A DNA stretch of 64,000 bases from Hordeum vulgare subsp. vulgare. Taxonomy: Eukaryota > Streptophyta > Magnoliopsida > Poales > Poaceae. Where the stretch lies: contig NC_058524.1 of NCBI RefSeq assembly GCF_904849725.1, forward strand, positions 26,815,001-26,879,000, read 5' to 3'. Of the stretch, positions 48,408 through 60,110 are shown piece by piece. Positions within the stretch are counted from its first letter, which is position 1. Each line of letters begins with the position of its first letter. The translations under genes and the position numbers were made by a program. The notes beneath the pieces were generated by a model, which worked only from the letters and a program-made list of their open reading frames with translations, searched no databases and was not told the DNA's origin.

Positions 48408-48550
48408 AACCTCTCGGCCGCGGCCTCTCGGAGCCCCCGAAGGTCGCCCTGCCTCCCTCTGTGTCCCCCTAAGGTTCCCAACCAAGAAGGAGCGACGACG
48501 GCGACACGCGTAGGTGGACGGAACGGAACCGGTCGCTTGTTGTGCGGGGC

Positions 48551-49471
48551 ATGGGGCTCCTCGACCAGCTCTGGGACGAGACGGTCGCCGGCCCGCGGCC
48601 GGACCACGGCCTCGGCAGGCTCCGCAGGTATTCCTCCTTCTCGCCCTCGACCGCGGTGGCAGCGGATGTCGCGCCCAAGGTGACCCGCAGCATCACCATC
48701 GCCCGGCCGCCGTCTCTCTCGGTCCCGTCCGGCGAGTCAAGCTCCGTGCCGTCGTCTCCGGCCAGCGCGCCGGAGTCCCCGTTCGCAGCAGGTGGGCTTC
48801 CTCCTCCTCTGTTTCTTGGCCTCTCCTTGTGATTCCAGTCTTTAGTTAGGATCGGTCTGTGGCTCTGTGTAGCTCAGAGCCGCTGATCGAAGCTCGTCGC
48901 TTTTATATATTGGATCCGCGATCTGTCGTCCTTCTTCCATGAAAATGGGGCAAGAAAACATGGACCTTTTGCTCAATCGGTCGTGGCTTGTCCCTCGATG
49001 CTCGAGTTTGATTTAGCTACAGAATCAGATCTGTGAGCAGAGCACTGTCGCAGACGCAGAGATGTCGGGGAATCTGCTGTTTAACCTGAAATTCCTCCTC
49101 ATTAGTTTGCTGTTTTGTCTGAAACTTTATGGAGCAGGTAGCAGTAGCACGCCGAGGGTGGAGGGCTGGAGGGCGTTCCGCCGGAAGTCCAACATGGCCA
49201 ACGTCGACGTCGTCCGGGCGGAGGCCACCGTCGGGCCCAGGAGCCCCACCGTGTACGACTGGTGCGTTTAAACGTCACCTTCACTCTCACCCCATGCTTT
49301 GCACCATACCAACGATGATCCATACACAAATACTACCTACGTCAGACCAATCATTCTTCAGAAAAATACAAGATAAGAACATATGGCAGAAGGGTCATCT
49401 TGGTAGGTGGTTCCGTTCTAACTCTGGATCGATGTGCTTGTAGGGTGGTGATCAGTTCATTGGACCGGTGA
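48551..49471 (+). CDS. DRM1: dormancy-associated/auxin-repressed family protein (DRM1/ARP1-like)
   Basis: Three exons, 48551-48791, 49138-49261 and 49444-49471, with GT-AG introns and agreeing phases, encode 130 residues. The N-terminus MGLLDQLWDETVAGPRP and the C-terminus PRSPTVYDW-VVISSLDR are the hallmarks of the auxin_repressed/DRM1 family. The middle is Ser/Pro-rich and disordered (RSITIARPPSLSVPS), then a basic WRAFRRKSN patch. There is no signal peptide or membrane segment. Family members are small plant proteins strongly expressed in dormant or non-growing tissue and lowered by auxin; their biochemical activity is unknown. The ATG chosen is the one giving the family N-terminus. A TATA box lies 150 bp upstream. 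All splice sites and the frame are intact, so it is likely functional. A broken partial copy lies 3.4 kb downstream. Confidence 0.9.
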
Positions 49472-51593
49472 AGTAGCACGATCCCGAGTGCGAAATAATC
49501 GATCGAAGAAGAAGACGAGGTAGCAGGCGTGTTTGAGACCGTGTGTTCGTCCTGTCATATGCATACCTGCTATTGTGTAATCGTTGTGTTAACTAGGTGC
49601 ACTGTCTTTTCTTCTTCTATCATGTAGTTGTGCGCCCTTTCGGGATGCCAAAGTATATGATGTGATCAGCAGTAGTAGGCTTTAAAGCTCGGACGCGATC
49701 GAGATGCGTTGCCTTCAGGAGGCGCCTTTTTGTTTGTGGAGGAGATGAGCGTTGAAATGAGGATGCAATGCAAGTGTTCGATCATAATTTCTTTTCCTAC
49801 TATCATTGTCCATGTGTACTGCAACTGAGTAGAAATCACCATAAATTTGAACCCTAAATTATGTCGACCAATGGAATATATCCCCTTAGCTAGTCAAGGG
49901 GCAGGACTTTTGGGGCTTATCGGTGAACGGTAAAATAAGCTGTCATCTACCGAGCTTATGGTTGACCAGACGAAAGTGCTTGAGAAAGATCAAAAAGCAA
50001 TATGGTTGTTCCTCACAGTGAAAACATCTAAATATTTTTAATCACAAGAACAGTTTGTAGTGTGAACATTAAAAACAGTTATGTATATTTTAAGAAAGCT
50101 GAATTGTTTTTGAACATTTCTAAGAGTTGTGACCATTTTCACTACTTTCATGAATATTCTAAGAAACCATGGACACTTAAAACTTTGTGGACATTTGTAA
50201 AAGAATTAAAAAGGCAAAATAAAAATTAGAAAACTAAAAAACTAAATAAACAATAAAAAATCAATAATAAAATAAAATAATATAAACCTAATCGGGAAAT
50301 AAAAATAGGACGAATAATTCAAGTGAACCGGTGGGGCACGACCGCGAGAGGATTACAAAAAACTGGAAGAATAGGCCGAACCATTATAGGCAGAAGGATG
50401 TGTGATTTCTCGACATTTAGTCGCAAGGTGGTCCTTCCTATTCTTCACTTATAGTGAAGAAGTGTAGTCTTTTCGTACAAATCATACACACTGGTATTCT
50501 TCACTTATATTCAACTAAACTCATCAAATCCTCTGGGCCTTGGCGAAAGTTGCTTTCCTTCGCTTGGCATTGAGCAATTTTTCTACCTATATTGTTGTAA
50601 TTTTCCTCAGGACATGTTATATTTACTAGTTTTGCCGTGTCAGACATTTTTCTTCTGGTAATATTTTCAATTTTATTTCCTTTTCTTCTGGTTTCTGAAC
50701 AATTTTTTAATTATTCCTTTTGATGTTCTCTTTTTTTAATTCATGTTTTTTATTATTTATCTGCATTTCAAAAATTCTTATTTTTATAAAAGTATTGGGT
50801 TTTCTAAATCATTACTCCCTTCGATTCACATTACTTGTCTTAGCTTTGTCCAGATGCGGATGTATCTAAATACTAAATCATCATCACTATTTATCGCTTT
50901 AAGCGATTTAGAGTAATAACTATTGCTGAAGTGTTTTTTCCCCTCGCCTCATAAGCCGCGCTAAGCACTCCACTCAAGTTCTTTTCATGCTAAGAGCTAG
51001 GTGACCAAATACTTGACTCTACTCCAGCCAATTTTCTCGGGATTTTTTTCTTTTTCCTTCCATACGCATGTTATTTTTATTTGGTTATTATGTTCCTTCT
51101 CTACATAATTCATTTTTTGTTTGCTTTTCTTTTTCTTCTCCATGTTCTGTTTTGTTTTCTTAATTGTTCTCCATTTTTTAATTTTCTTATGTTTGTTTTT
51201 GTTTTTGCTCTACATTTTTGTATATGTCAAAAAATTAATAAATGATCAACATTTTTTGTAAACACGGTCAACATTGTCCGATCGCTTATTAAACATTTAA
51301 CTACTAGTTCAACATTTTAATACTTATTCAATATTTTTGAATTACATGTTTAACATTTTTAAAATACTCGATCATGGCAATAATGGGAAAATCAATACTC
51401 TATCCAACTACTAAAAAGTGGGAACTTGCTGGTTGTATGATAACCAGGTACATTTCATACCACTAAGAGAGGTTTCCACCAAGGCACCCAAAGCAATAGC
51501 AATAATTCAGCTAAAAAAGATGCGCCACTTACTGTATCTGGTTTGTTCTTATTATATGACCTGCTTGTCAGGTTAAAAGCTCCAGCAATAAAA
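49472..51593. other. intergenic region between DRM1 and its partial copy
   Basis: The first 250 bp are probably DRM1 3' UTR. The rest is AT-rich with no coding run. A fragment at 50813-50872 looks like half of a Stowaway MITE. Confidence 0.5.
50813..50872. mobile_element. half of a Stowaway-type MITE
   Basis: tactcccttcgattcacatt followed by acttgtcttagctttgtcca resembles the left arm of grass Stowaway elements (tactccctccg...). The complementary right arm is missing, so it is a relic. Confidence 0.4.
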
Positions 51594-51599
51594 AATGAA

Positions 51600-51980
51600 A
51601 TCCACATCACCGAGATGCAGAGTTTCATTCCCGGAACCTAAAAGAGCCTTTCGTTTTCCCTCAGCGAAAACCAAACCAGGCCAGCCATGAAGGCGTAGAC
51701 CCCACCTGCTCGAGACAGTACGACGCAGATGGCTGATGACCATGGTAGCCGGCGATGGTCGACACAAAACCCCCATCAAATGCAGAGCCGCAGCACTCCA
51801 CGACGTCGGCAAAGATACCGCCGAGTCCTGCCGAGCGAATCAGCGCAGTCCAGCTCCGCTCCATAAAGAACCTCTCGGCCGCGGCCACTGGCAGCTCCGA
51901 AGGCCGGAAGCTCCCAGCCAAGAAAGAAAGACGACGGCGACACGCATAGGTACGCGGAACCAGTCGCATCGCATGGGCTG
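51600..51980 (+). repeat. duplicated DRM1 promoter and leader
   Basis: This stretch parallels 48112-48550. Shared blocks include cctttcgttttccctc, cagatggctgatg, gcaaatcagcgca (here gcgaatcagcgca), aagaacctctcggccgcggcc and aagaaggagcgacgacggcg. The TATA position reads CATAAAG. It marks a tandem duplication that included the promoter. Confidence 0.75.
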
Positions 51981-52130
51981 ATGGGCCTCCTCGACCAGCT
52001 CTCGGACGACACGGTCGCCGGCCTGCGGCCGGACCGCGACCTCGGCAAGCTCCGAAAGTACTCCTCCTTTCTCGTCCTCCTCCTCGGCAGCGGGAGCTCC
52101 AGATGCAGCAACGGCGGTGACCCAGGCTAA
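51981..52130 (+). pseudogene. truncated DRM1-like duplicate
   Basis: ATG at 51981 opens MGLLDQLSDDTVAGLRPDRD, clearly homologous to exon 1 of the gene at 48551. An extra T in the CTCCTTTCTCG stretch (about 52068-52070) shifts the frame after LRKYSSF, and TAA follows at 52128, giving 49 residues. In the other frame the expected Ser/Ala-rich sequence goes on to AATAVTQA and then homology ends. The exons for PRSPTVYDW and VVISSLDR are absent from the following 260 bp, before the copia insertion. It is a non-functional tandem copy. Confidence 0.82.
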
Positions 52131-52389
52131 ACCCTGCCCCCCGAAGGGCTCTTGGAGCGACCGACGCTATTTTTACATGCACAAACCCTACCGATCAATC
52201 TCTGTCCTTTTTCTCTTTTCTATCCTTTTCTACTAGGCACACCATGTGTATGCAAAAAAGGAAATCTTATATCTCTCTCTATCTTCTTCTCATGTGATCG
52301 GCTGGCTGGGAGCGCGGCTAGGAGCCCAAGCCTCCCCCAAACCGTATGTTTCGCCTGTTGAGTTACAAAACTCTAAATTTAAGGGGAAA

Positions 52390-52824
52390 TGTTAGCTAAT
52401 CATTTGCACGAAGATTATCTGCAAGTGTTTGCTTTCTGAATAAGAGCCGACAGCATGTATTGTGTGCACGTTCGGTCAGTAGTTTCAGTAGGCAGTATCT
52501 AGTTTCAGTTAGTTAGTTAGCTAGATTCGCTCTCAAGTTTCTGGTCATGGGATGGCATGATCTCGACGACACTTGCGGGCAAAGTAGTGGCTCGATCTCT
52601 GTCCGACGTCGTGGGATGGCATGACCAGTAGGTCGGCAAGAGAATCGGCTGGTTTTACCTGTTCTTTCGGCTGCCGTTGGAGGAGCCTATGAATAACATA
52701 AATCAGAGAAAATCTGCACACAGTTAACGCAGCGCAAAACCCTCGTCTCTGAAAGTGTCTTTCATCGTCTACCTCTCGGTTCTTCCTCCCTCTCACGTCC
52801 GATCGCAGGCGGGTGGCAACTACA
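52390..52824 (+). repeat. 5' LTR of the copia element
   Basis: 435 bp; contains the tandem tetranucleotide agttagttagttagctag near 52507 and the phrase tcatgggatggcatgatctcg with a partial repeat (gtgggatggcatgacc) at about 52611. Confidence 0.9.
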
Positions 52825-52826
52825 AG

Positions 52827-52842
52827 TGGCATCAGAGCTAGG
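52827..52842 (+). other. primer-binding site of the copia element
   Basis: TGGCATCAGAGCTAGG, three bases after the 5' LTR, resembles the initiator-Met tRNA complement (TGGTATCAGAGC) with one change. Confidence 0.8.
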
Positions 52843-52891
52843 TGGTGTTCGATCCAGCCTAGGCACCGGCGGTGTCCGATCCGCCGGAGAG

Positions 52892-55800
52892 ATGACCCCC
52901 AGCGACGACGAGAAGAACAAGAAGTGGGAGGACAAGGACGAGGCCGGCGAAGTGACACCGGGAGTGGAGAGATCCATGGCTCGCCTCTCAACAGAGGAGG
53001 GGTCGGGGGTGCGCGTCATCGAGCGCGTCGTGCACGGAGGCGGGGGTGGTGCGCCCCCGATGATGCTCACGCGCACGAACTACTCCGACTGGGCCATGAT
53101 CACCAAGCTGCAACTTCAGGCGGACGAGCTATGGAGCGTCGTGGAGACTGGGCAAGGCTCAGATTGCGACGACCGTCGCGCCATGATCGCACTCCTAAAG
53201 GGAGTGCCGCCGGAGCTGATGCGCATCCTAGGCGCAAAGCCCACGGCCAAGCAGGCGTGGGACACCCTGAAAACCATGCATGTTGGGGTCGAGCGGGTTC
53301 GCGAGGCCAAGGCTCAGACCCGACGCTCGGAGTACGAATCGCTCCGGTACAAGGACGGCGAGGGAATCGAGTCCTATGTGATGCGTCTCAGGACGATCAT
53401 CGACGAGCTGGAGGCACTCGGAGATCCGGTGGACGAGCACAAAGCTGTCCTCAAGGTTCTACGCACAGTGCCACAACCATACCGCGAGATGGCGGTCGCA
53501 ATCGAGTCCCTAGTGGACACCAAGCAGCTCTCACTCGAGGAGCTGTGTGGGAGGCTCCTTGCCGTCGAGGAGCGCGAGCGCGAGCAGACACACACGTTGG
53601 GGGGCAACTCATGTACACTGCCGACGAATGGTTGGCCCGGCAACGACAACTCGAGCTCAGTGGCGGCTCCCCCGGCGGATCGTCGAACGGCGGAGAGCGT
53701 CGTGGGCGTGGCAACGGAAAGCCGAAGGGAGCACAAGGAGGAGGAGGTCGCGGCCAAGGTGCTGGCCGTGGCAACGGAGGAACGGCAGCGCCCAGGAGAA
53801 AAGGTGACTGTCGCTACTGCGGCATCGCCGGACACTGGCTGAAAGAGTGCCGGAAAAGGGCTCGGGATCGCGAGCAACAAGACCAGCAGGCCAACGTGGC
53901 CGTGGTTGAAGGCGAGGTGGAGCATCCTGGACTGCTTCTCGCAGCCTGCGAGGCTCAGCACGCGCCAACACCTGCCGCTCTGAACCCGGAAGGCGGTGGG
54001 ATCTTCCTAAATGAAGCACGGGTTGTGCCCGTGGCCACAAATGATGATCGCTGGTACCTGGACACACGCGCCAGCAACCACATGACGGGATGCCGTCATC
54101 TGCTCACGCAGGTCGACGAGTCCGTCCGTGGCACGGTCCGCTTCGGGGACGGGTCCGTCGTGCAGATCTGCGGGTGCGGTGCGGTCGTGTTTACCTGCAA
54201 GAATGGTGAGCACCGGGCTCTCACGGATGTATACTACATACCCCAGCTACGCACGAGCATCCTGAGCCTGGGGCAGCTCGATGAGCACGGGTGCAGGTCC
54301 GTGATCCAGGATGGCGTGCTTTGTCTGTACGACAGAGAGCGCGTGCTGCTGGCACGGGTGCAGCGGACGAGCAACCGGCTGTACGCCGTGGCTCTGAACT
54401 TGGCTGCGCCCGTGTGCCTCCTCGGGAAGGTGGATGATGTTGTTGCCTGGCGCTGGCATGCGAGGTTCGGGCACCTCCACTTCCGGGCATTGCACTCTCT
54501 GAGTGCAAAAGCGATGGTGAGAGGAATGCCCGCTGTGCAGCACCTGGAGCAGTTCTGCGAAGGATGCACCCTTGGGAAGATGCATCGCACGCCATTCCCA
54601 CGCGCGACGGCGTTTCGTGCAGAGCAGGGCCTCGACCTCGTCCATGGCGACCTCTGCGGCCCCATCACGCCAGCGACTATGAGCGGCAACAGATACGTAC
54701 TTCCTGCTCATGGTAGATGATCACAGCCGGTACATGTGGCTCGAGGTGCTCCGAAGCAAAGATGAGGCATTTTGTTTCTTCAAGAAGATCAAGGCGGCTG
54801 CAGAGATGCAGAGCGGCGTGAAACTCAGGGCACTCCGCACGGACCGTGGCGGCGAGTTTAACTCGAATGAATTCACCGTGTTCTGCGAGGAAGCAGGCAT
54901 CCAGAGGAACACAACTACGCCCTACTCACCGCAGCAGAACGGAGTTGTCGAGCGGAGAAATCAATCCATCGTTGAGATGGCCCGAAGTCTCATGAAGAGC
55001 ATGGGCGTGCCAAGCACATTCTGGGGTGAGGCGGTGCGCACTGCAGTGCACATCCTCAACAGATCACCAACGAGAAGCCTTCAGGGGGTGACGCCGTACG
55101 AAGCCCGGCGCAAGAAGAAGCCGACGGTGGATTACTTCCGCACTTTCGGCTGCGTCGCACATGTCAAGCTCATCGGACCCCGCCAGAACAAGCTCGCGGA
55201 CAGATCGTGCCCAGGGATCTTTCTCGGGTACGAGCCGGGCACGAAGGGGTACAGGGTGTACGATCCCGTTGGGAAGCGTCTCTACATCACGCGCAACATT
55301 CGCTTCGAGGAGGACAGGCGCTGGGACTGGAGCAAGGACGGGGGCGACCCAGCGGATACCCAGTCCAGAGAGTTCACCGTCATCTACTTCGACGGGGGGG
55401 GGGGGGGGGTGCCGATCACCACGACATACTCTGTAAGTCAAGATTTCCATGATCCTGTCGTTACACCTCACACACCCAGTGCTATGGACGCTGCTGTCTC
55501 GGATGGTGAGGCGCCCACACCACACTCTCCGGAGGAAGGGGCAGATCAGCACACACCTTCTGCGACCAGCGAGCCGCCATCTCCAACATCGCCGGCCAGT
55601 GATGATGATGGGTGGGTGTCTGCACCCGATGGTGAGACATTCGACTCTTAAGGGGTGCCGTTGCGGTACAAGACTGTTGAACACCTCATCGATCACGCAC
55701 CGGTGCGGACACTTGAGTACAGCGGGTTGTGCCTCTCTACCGCAGAGGAACGTGCATCAGTGGACGATGCACTGGGAGAACCTGCGTGGCATGGAGCGAT

Positions 55801-57241
55801 GGAGGCGGAGATGGAATCAATTCTCAGGAACAACACTTGGGATCTCGCCTCGCTCCCAGCAGGACAGCGTGCAATCGGGCTGAAGTGGGTGTACAAGGTG
55901 AAGAGGGATCCAACAGGAAATGTCGTCAAGCACAAGGCGCGATTGGTTGCAAAGGGATACGCACAGAGGCAAGGAATTGATTTTGATGAAGTGTTTTCTC
56001 CTGTGGCGCGCCTGGAGACAGTCCGCATCTTGCTGGCAGTGGCGACACATCGTCGCTGGTGTGTGCATCATCTGGATGTGCGATCGGCTTTCCTGAATGG
56101 AGACCTTGAAGAGGAAGTATATGTTCATCAGCCTGCTGGTTTCATCGCCAAGACCAATCCACATCTGGTGCTAAGACTGAAGAAGGCACTATATGGGCTA
56201 CGGCAGGCTCCCCGTGCATGGAACTCGAAGCTAGACACCACTATGATCAGTCTAGGGTTTGATCGGTGTAAACTGGATCATGCTCTATACCGTCGAGGGG
56301 ATAGCGACAACTTCCTGCTGGTAGGAGTCTATGTGGATGATCTGATCATCACAGGCACATCGAGCACAACCATCGATGAGTTCAAGAAAGAGATGCATGA
56401 TCTTTTCCAGATGAATGATCTTGGTTTACTCAGCTACTATTTGGGTATAGAGGTGAAACAAGATGCTGGAGAGATCAGGATTTGCCAGAGTAGCTATGCA
56501 GCAAAGATACTGGCAGATGCGGGCATGGAGGAGTGCAATTCGTGCTGGACACCAATGGAGAACCGGCTGAAACTTGGGAAGAACACAGGAGAGGTGGTGG
56601 ACGCCACCAGGTATCGCACCATAATTGGCAGCCTCAGATACCTTGTGAGCAGATTCATGGAAGCACCAGGGAAAGAGCACTGGGTGGCTGTCAGGCAAAT
56701 TCTACGGTATCTGAAAGGGACTCTAAGCTTGGGGTGTATTTTCAAAGCAGGCAGAAGAGACAACATCGAGGGGTTTAGTGACAGTGATCATGCTGGAGAT
56801 CCAAGTGACAAGAAGAGCACAACAGGGCTGCTATTTCTTCTTGGTGACAGTGTGGTTACCTGGGCATCGCAAAAGCAGAAAATTATGGCTCTATCGTCAT
56901 GTGAGGCTGAGTATATTGCCACAGCAACAGCTGCAACACAGGCAGTATGGCTCAGCAGATTGCTTGCAGAGATGCTTGGGACTGATGTGCAGAAGGTGAA
57001 GCTTAGGGTTGATAATAGGTCACCAATCGAGCTAAGCAAGAACCCAGTCCATCATGAGAGAAGTAAGCATATTGATCTTAGGTATCACTACATTCGTGAG
57101 TGTGTGGAGCAGGGCAGGGTTGACATAGATCATGTGAGAACAAATGATCAACTTGCAGACATACTCACCAAGTCACTTGGAAGAGCTAGGTTTGAAGAAC
57201 TGCGGCTCAAGCTTGGAATCAAAGACGTGCAACAGACTTAG
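52892..57241 (+). pseudogene. copia gag-pol polyprotein, three frame lesions and a mutated protease site
   Basis: The likely start is ATG 52892 (MTPSDDEKNKKW). Gag includes LTRTNYSDWAMITKLQLQA and, later, the CCHC knuckle CRYCGIAGHWLKEC (about 53810). The protease active site reads DTR (54061-54069) where DTG is expected. Integrase has WHARFGHLH...CEGCTLGKMH, DLVHGDLCGP, TDRGGEFNS and QQNGVVERRNQ. RT has HLDVRSAFLNGDLEEEV and YVDD (about 56332). RNase H has SDSDHAGD, SSCEAEYIA and a C-terminal TKSLGR, ending with TAG at 57241. Lesions: a shift at the G6 run 53599-53604, an extra C at 54703-54704, and in-frame TAA at 55649-55651. The rest of RT and RH (55652-57241) is uninterrupted. Confidence 0.9.
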
Positions 57242-57250
57242 GGGGTGATT

Positions 57251-57685
57251 TGTTAGCTAATCAGTTGCACAAAGATTATCTGTAATTGTTTTTTTTCTGA
57301 ATAAGAGCCGACAGCGTGTGTTGTGTGCACGTTCGGTCAGTAGTTTCAGTAGGCAGTATCTAGTTTCAGTTAGTTAGTTAGCTAGATTCGCTCTCAAGTT
57401 TCTGGTCATGGGATGGCATGATCTCGGCGACACTTGCGGGCGAAGTAGTGGCTCGATCTCTGCCCGACGTCGTGGGATGGCATGACCAGTAGGTCGGCAA
57501 GAGAATCGGCTGGTTTTACCTGTTCTTTCGGCTGCCGTTGGAGGAGCCTATGAATAACAGAAATCAGAGAAAATCTGCACACAGTTAACGCAGCGCAAAA
57601 CCCTCGTCTCTGAAAGTGTCTTTCATCGTCTACCTCTCGGTTCTTCCTCCCTCTCACGTCCGATCGCAGGAGGGTGGCAACTACA
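57251..57685 (+). repeat. 3' LTR of the copia element
   Basis: 435 bp, the same length as the 5' LTR, ending ggcaactaca and followed by target duplication GGAAA. Confidence 0.9.
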
Positions 57686-57759
57686 GGAAATACCCATCTT
57701 ATCCATCCCGGATGGCCGTATGCATAAAGAAAAGCTTCAGATGTTGCAGGCAAGTTTAA

Positions 57760-59313
57760 CAACCGTGGCTTGGGGTGATAGACTTTGATAACCTAGCCGC
57801 CGCCACCCCCACTCCCCTCTCCTCTCTCGGTCCTCCCTTCGCCGCCGGAGGAGGCCGACGGGCAAAGCCCGCTCGGCGGACGGCGACGACGGGGGGCCCT
57901 CATCGCGCACCGCGTGGCTTCGGACCCGGTTGAAGGCCCACATCTCGCGGCGGCCGCGCCTCGTCAGCGCTAGCAAGCCGGGGCGGCGGCCCCGGGCATG
58001 GTGGCCACGCTGCTCACCCCCTCCCTCAGCTGGCTGCCGAGCGGGTTATGGCAAAAGCCGGCGGCCATCGATCTGGCACCCGACGCCCAGATCTCGCGGT
58101 TGAGGCACTCCGGCGTGCTGCTCCAGCGGGTTGCGGCTGTGGGGCGTGCGGGGTGCCGAGGTCCCCTCCCTTGACAGGGGAAGCTATGGTGGTGGCGACG
58201 AGGCACCACTTTGGATGACGACGCGGCGACGCCGTGACGGTGGGGGCGGCTGGCCCGATTGCGGCGGCTCCGGCTAGCTCCTGCAGTTCCGCGACAGAGG
58301 TGGTGTGCCGCGGTTCGTGAATGGCGACGTGGCGGCGGCGCATTGGTGGGCTAGGCATACGGATGCGAGGAGCGCTGCTGTCCTGTGCCTCATGGGAGGC
58401 GGGGTGGTGGCATGTGGAGGCTGGTGTGGGGCCGTGGCTCTGGCAGTCCGGCTGCGCCGTTGTGGTGCAGTGGTGGGTGCAGTGGGTAGGTTTTGGCGGC
58501 GGTGAGATGCCTTGCGTGTTTGAGGTCGCGGCTTGGGCGAGGACGGTCGGCATGTGGCCGGAGACGGTTTGTTGGGCAGGCTGCTGCGACGATGGATTCG
58601 GTGAGCTCCAGGCGAAAGCCTTGCAAGACCTCGGTCGTTGCTGGCGTCGACGACGTCCTAGGACGTCGTTCCCTCCTTGGAGGCATCGTTGTGGGAGCCC
58701 CTTCACCACCTTTGTCACCTCGGTCTCGGGCTCTCCGAGTGAAAACCCTAGTTTCGACCTTGGTCGGAGCGGGCGCCGGCCGCGGTATTGCTGCTTTCCT
58801 CTTGGGGATGGCGCTTTGGAGTTCTGGTCCTTCGTCAGTTCACGGTGGCTCGGGTGGCTTTGCGGGTTCATCGTCGGCCAGGAGTGTGCGCGGCCTCGGT
58901 GCCGGTGAGGAAGTTGGAGCGGCGGCTCGAGAGAACAGTAATGTGGTGTGTTGATTCCGGTCGTGTGGGCGGTAGCGTCGTCAGCTCAGGTGGAGTGCGG
59001 CCTCGGGGTCGGCGCGCAAGTCGGAGTGGCGGCTCCGGAGAACAGTGATGTGGAGTGTTGATTCTGGCCGTGTGGGCGGCGGCGGCGTCAGCTCAGGTGG
59101 AGCGCGGCCTCGGGGTCGGTGGGCAAGTCGGAGCGGCGGCTCCGGAAAGCACCTTTGTGTTGTGGAGTGTCGAATCTGGTCACGCGGGCGGCCGGGTCGT
59201 TGGCTCATGTGTTCGGATGTATCGGTTTTCGACCAGCTTTTCTTATAAAGTGGTCAACTCTCTTCTTCTTAATACAGAAGCAGAGCTCCTGCTGGTTTTT
59301 CAAAAAAAAAAAA
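57760..59313 (+). mobile_element. GC-rich poly(A)-tailed retroposed sequence, LINE-like
   Basis: A strongly GC-rich block starting near cctagccgccgccaccccc ends in a run of 14 A (about 59300-59313), after cttaatacagaagcagagctcctgct. Similar 3' ends occur in Triticeae non-LTR elements. No RT or endonuclease frame is present; the open frames on both strands owe their length to GC content. I could not find a convincing target duplication. Confidence 0.45.
58905..59190 (+). repeat. ~107-bp tandem repeat inside the retroposed block
   Basis: Two and a half copies of a unit containing gtggagtgttgattctgg and gtcagctcaggtggagcgcgg. The marker ttgattc sits at 58951 and 59058, with a diverged third at about 59170. 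Confidence 0.75.
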
Positions 59314-60110
59314 AACACTTTCTGAGAAAGGAAAGGAAACATTAATCAAATCCGTTCCACATGCCATGCCTACATATATTATGGGGGTTTAAGCTACCTT
59401 ACTCTATGTGTGATGATCTCACACGACTGGTGAGGAATTTTTGATGGGAGTCAAAACTTGGTCAAAGAAAGACTCACTGGCTATTCTGGGAGAAATTATT
59501 CAAGCCAAAGGGAAAGGGCGGGACTCGGCTTTCGAGATTACTGTCCTTTGACCAATCTTTAGTAGCTTGACAAGCTTCGCACCTCATGACAAGACCGGAT
59601 TCCTTATGCTCCCAGGTACTAAAAGCAAAAAACATTTGAAAAAATACATGCTTTGAATACACAAAAAAATAAAAGAAAGAAAAGATAAAAGTTGAAATAT
59701 ATCAATAGAGAAACAAAAGGTAAACAGAAATGGAACCGAAAAATAAATATAAAAAAGTATGTAAAATGGCGGAATAAAAACACCGCGTTATTGGGCCAGC
59801 CCACCGAAACAAGAGTTTCAGGTCAGGTGGAATCTCCTTATATCCCACGATTTCTGCAGACGTGTTTCTAGAAACACGAAATAATTTAATTGATAATCCG
59901 AATCCGACACGACATACCTCTGGAGCCACAGCCACTCTGGTTCCATATGTGCACACTGTCGCCTGCGCAATTATTCCCGTCGCTTCCCCGAGCATTGGTG
60001 CCCCAATATCCGGTCGATCCACTTTCACCTCTCCATCACGTATGTACGTACGTATAGCCGTCGGCGACGAACTTATCAATCTTTCTCGAGCGCTATTGTG
60101 AGCTAGCGTG
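59314..60110. other. upstream region of the RING-H2 gene
   Basis: No coding run. The last 250 bp (59860-60110) probably hold the promoter and 5' UTR. I see no unambiguous TATA box. Confidence 0.45.

Larger units (their letters stand above)
52390..57685 (+). mobile_element. Ty1-copia LTR retrotransposon, full length, recent-looking
   Basis: 5296 bp with two 435-bp LTRs (52390-52824 and 57251-57685), TGTTAGCTAATC...GGCAACTACA, and target duplication GGAAA (52385-52389 and 57686-57690). The LTRs differ at only about ten positions by eye. The primer-binding site follows the 5' LTR and polypurine tract ttagggggtga precedes the 3' LTR. The interior encodes Gag-PR-INT-RT-RH in copia order on +, with three frame lesions. 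It inserted just downstream of the DRM1 pseudogene. I do not recognise the family name. Confidence 0.93.

Noticed and set aside
51661..52182. 173-residue minus-strand frame
   Set aside because: It is the shadow of the duplicated DRM1 promoter and exon 1, with no family resemblance.
52813..54720. 635-residue frame taken as a single protein
   Set aside because: Its first 260 codons are the wrong frame of copia Gag; only the part after the G6 run is genuine.
58026..58908. Open frames up to 281 residues on both strands
   Set aside because: Very high GC, no recognisable domain, frames overlap on both strands, and the block ends in poly(A), suggesting retroposed non-coding sequence.
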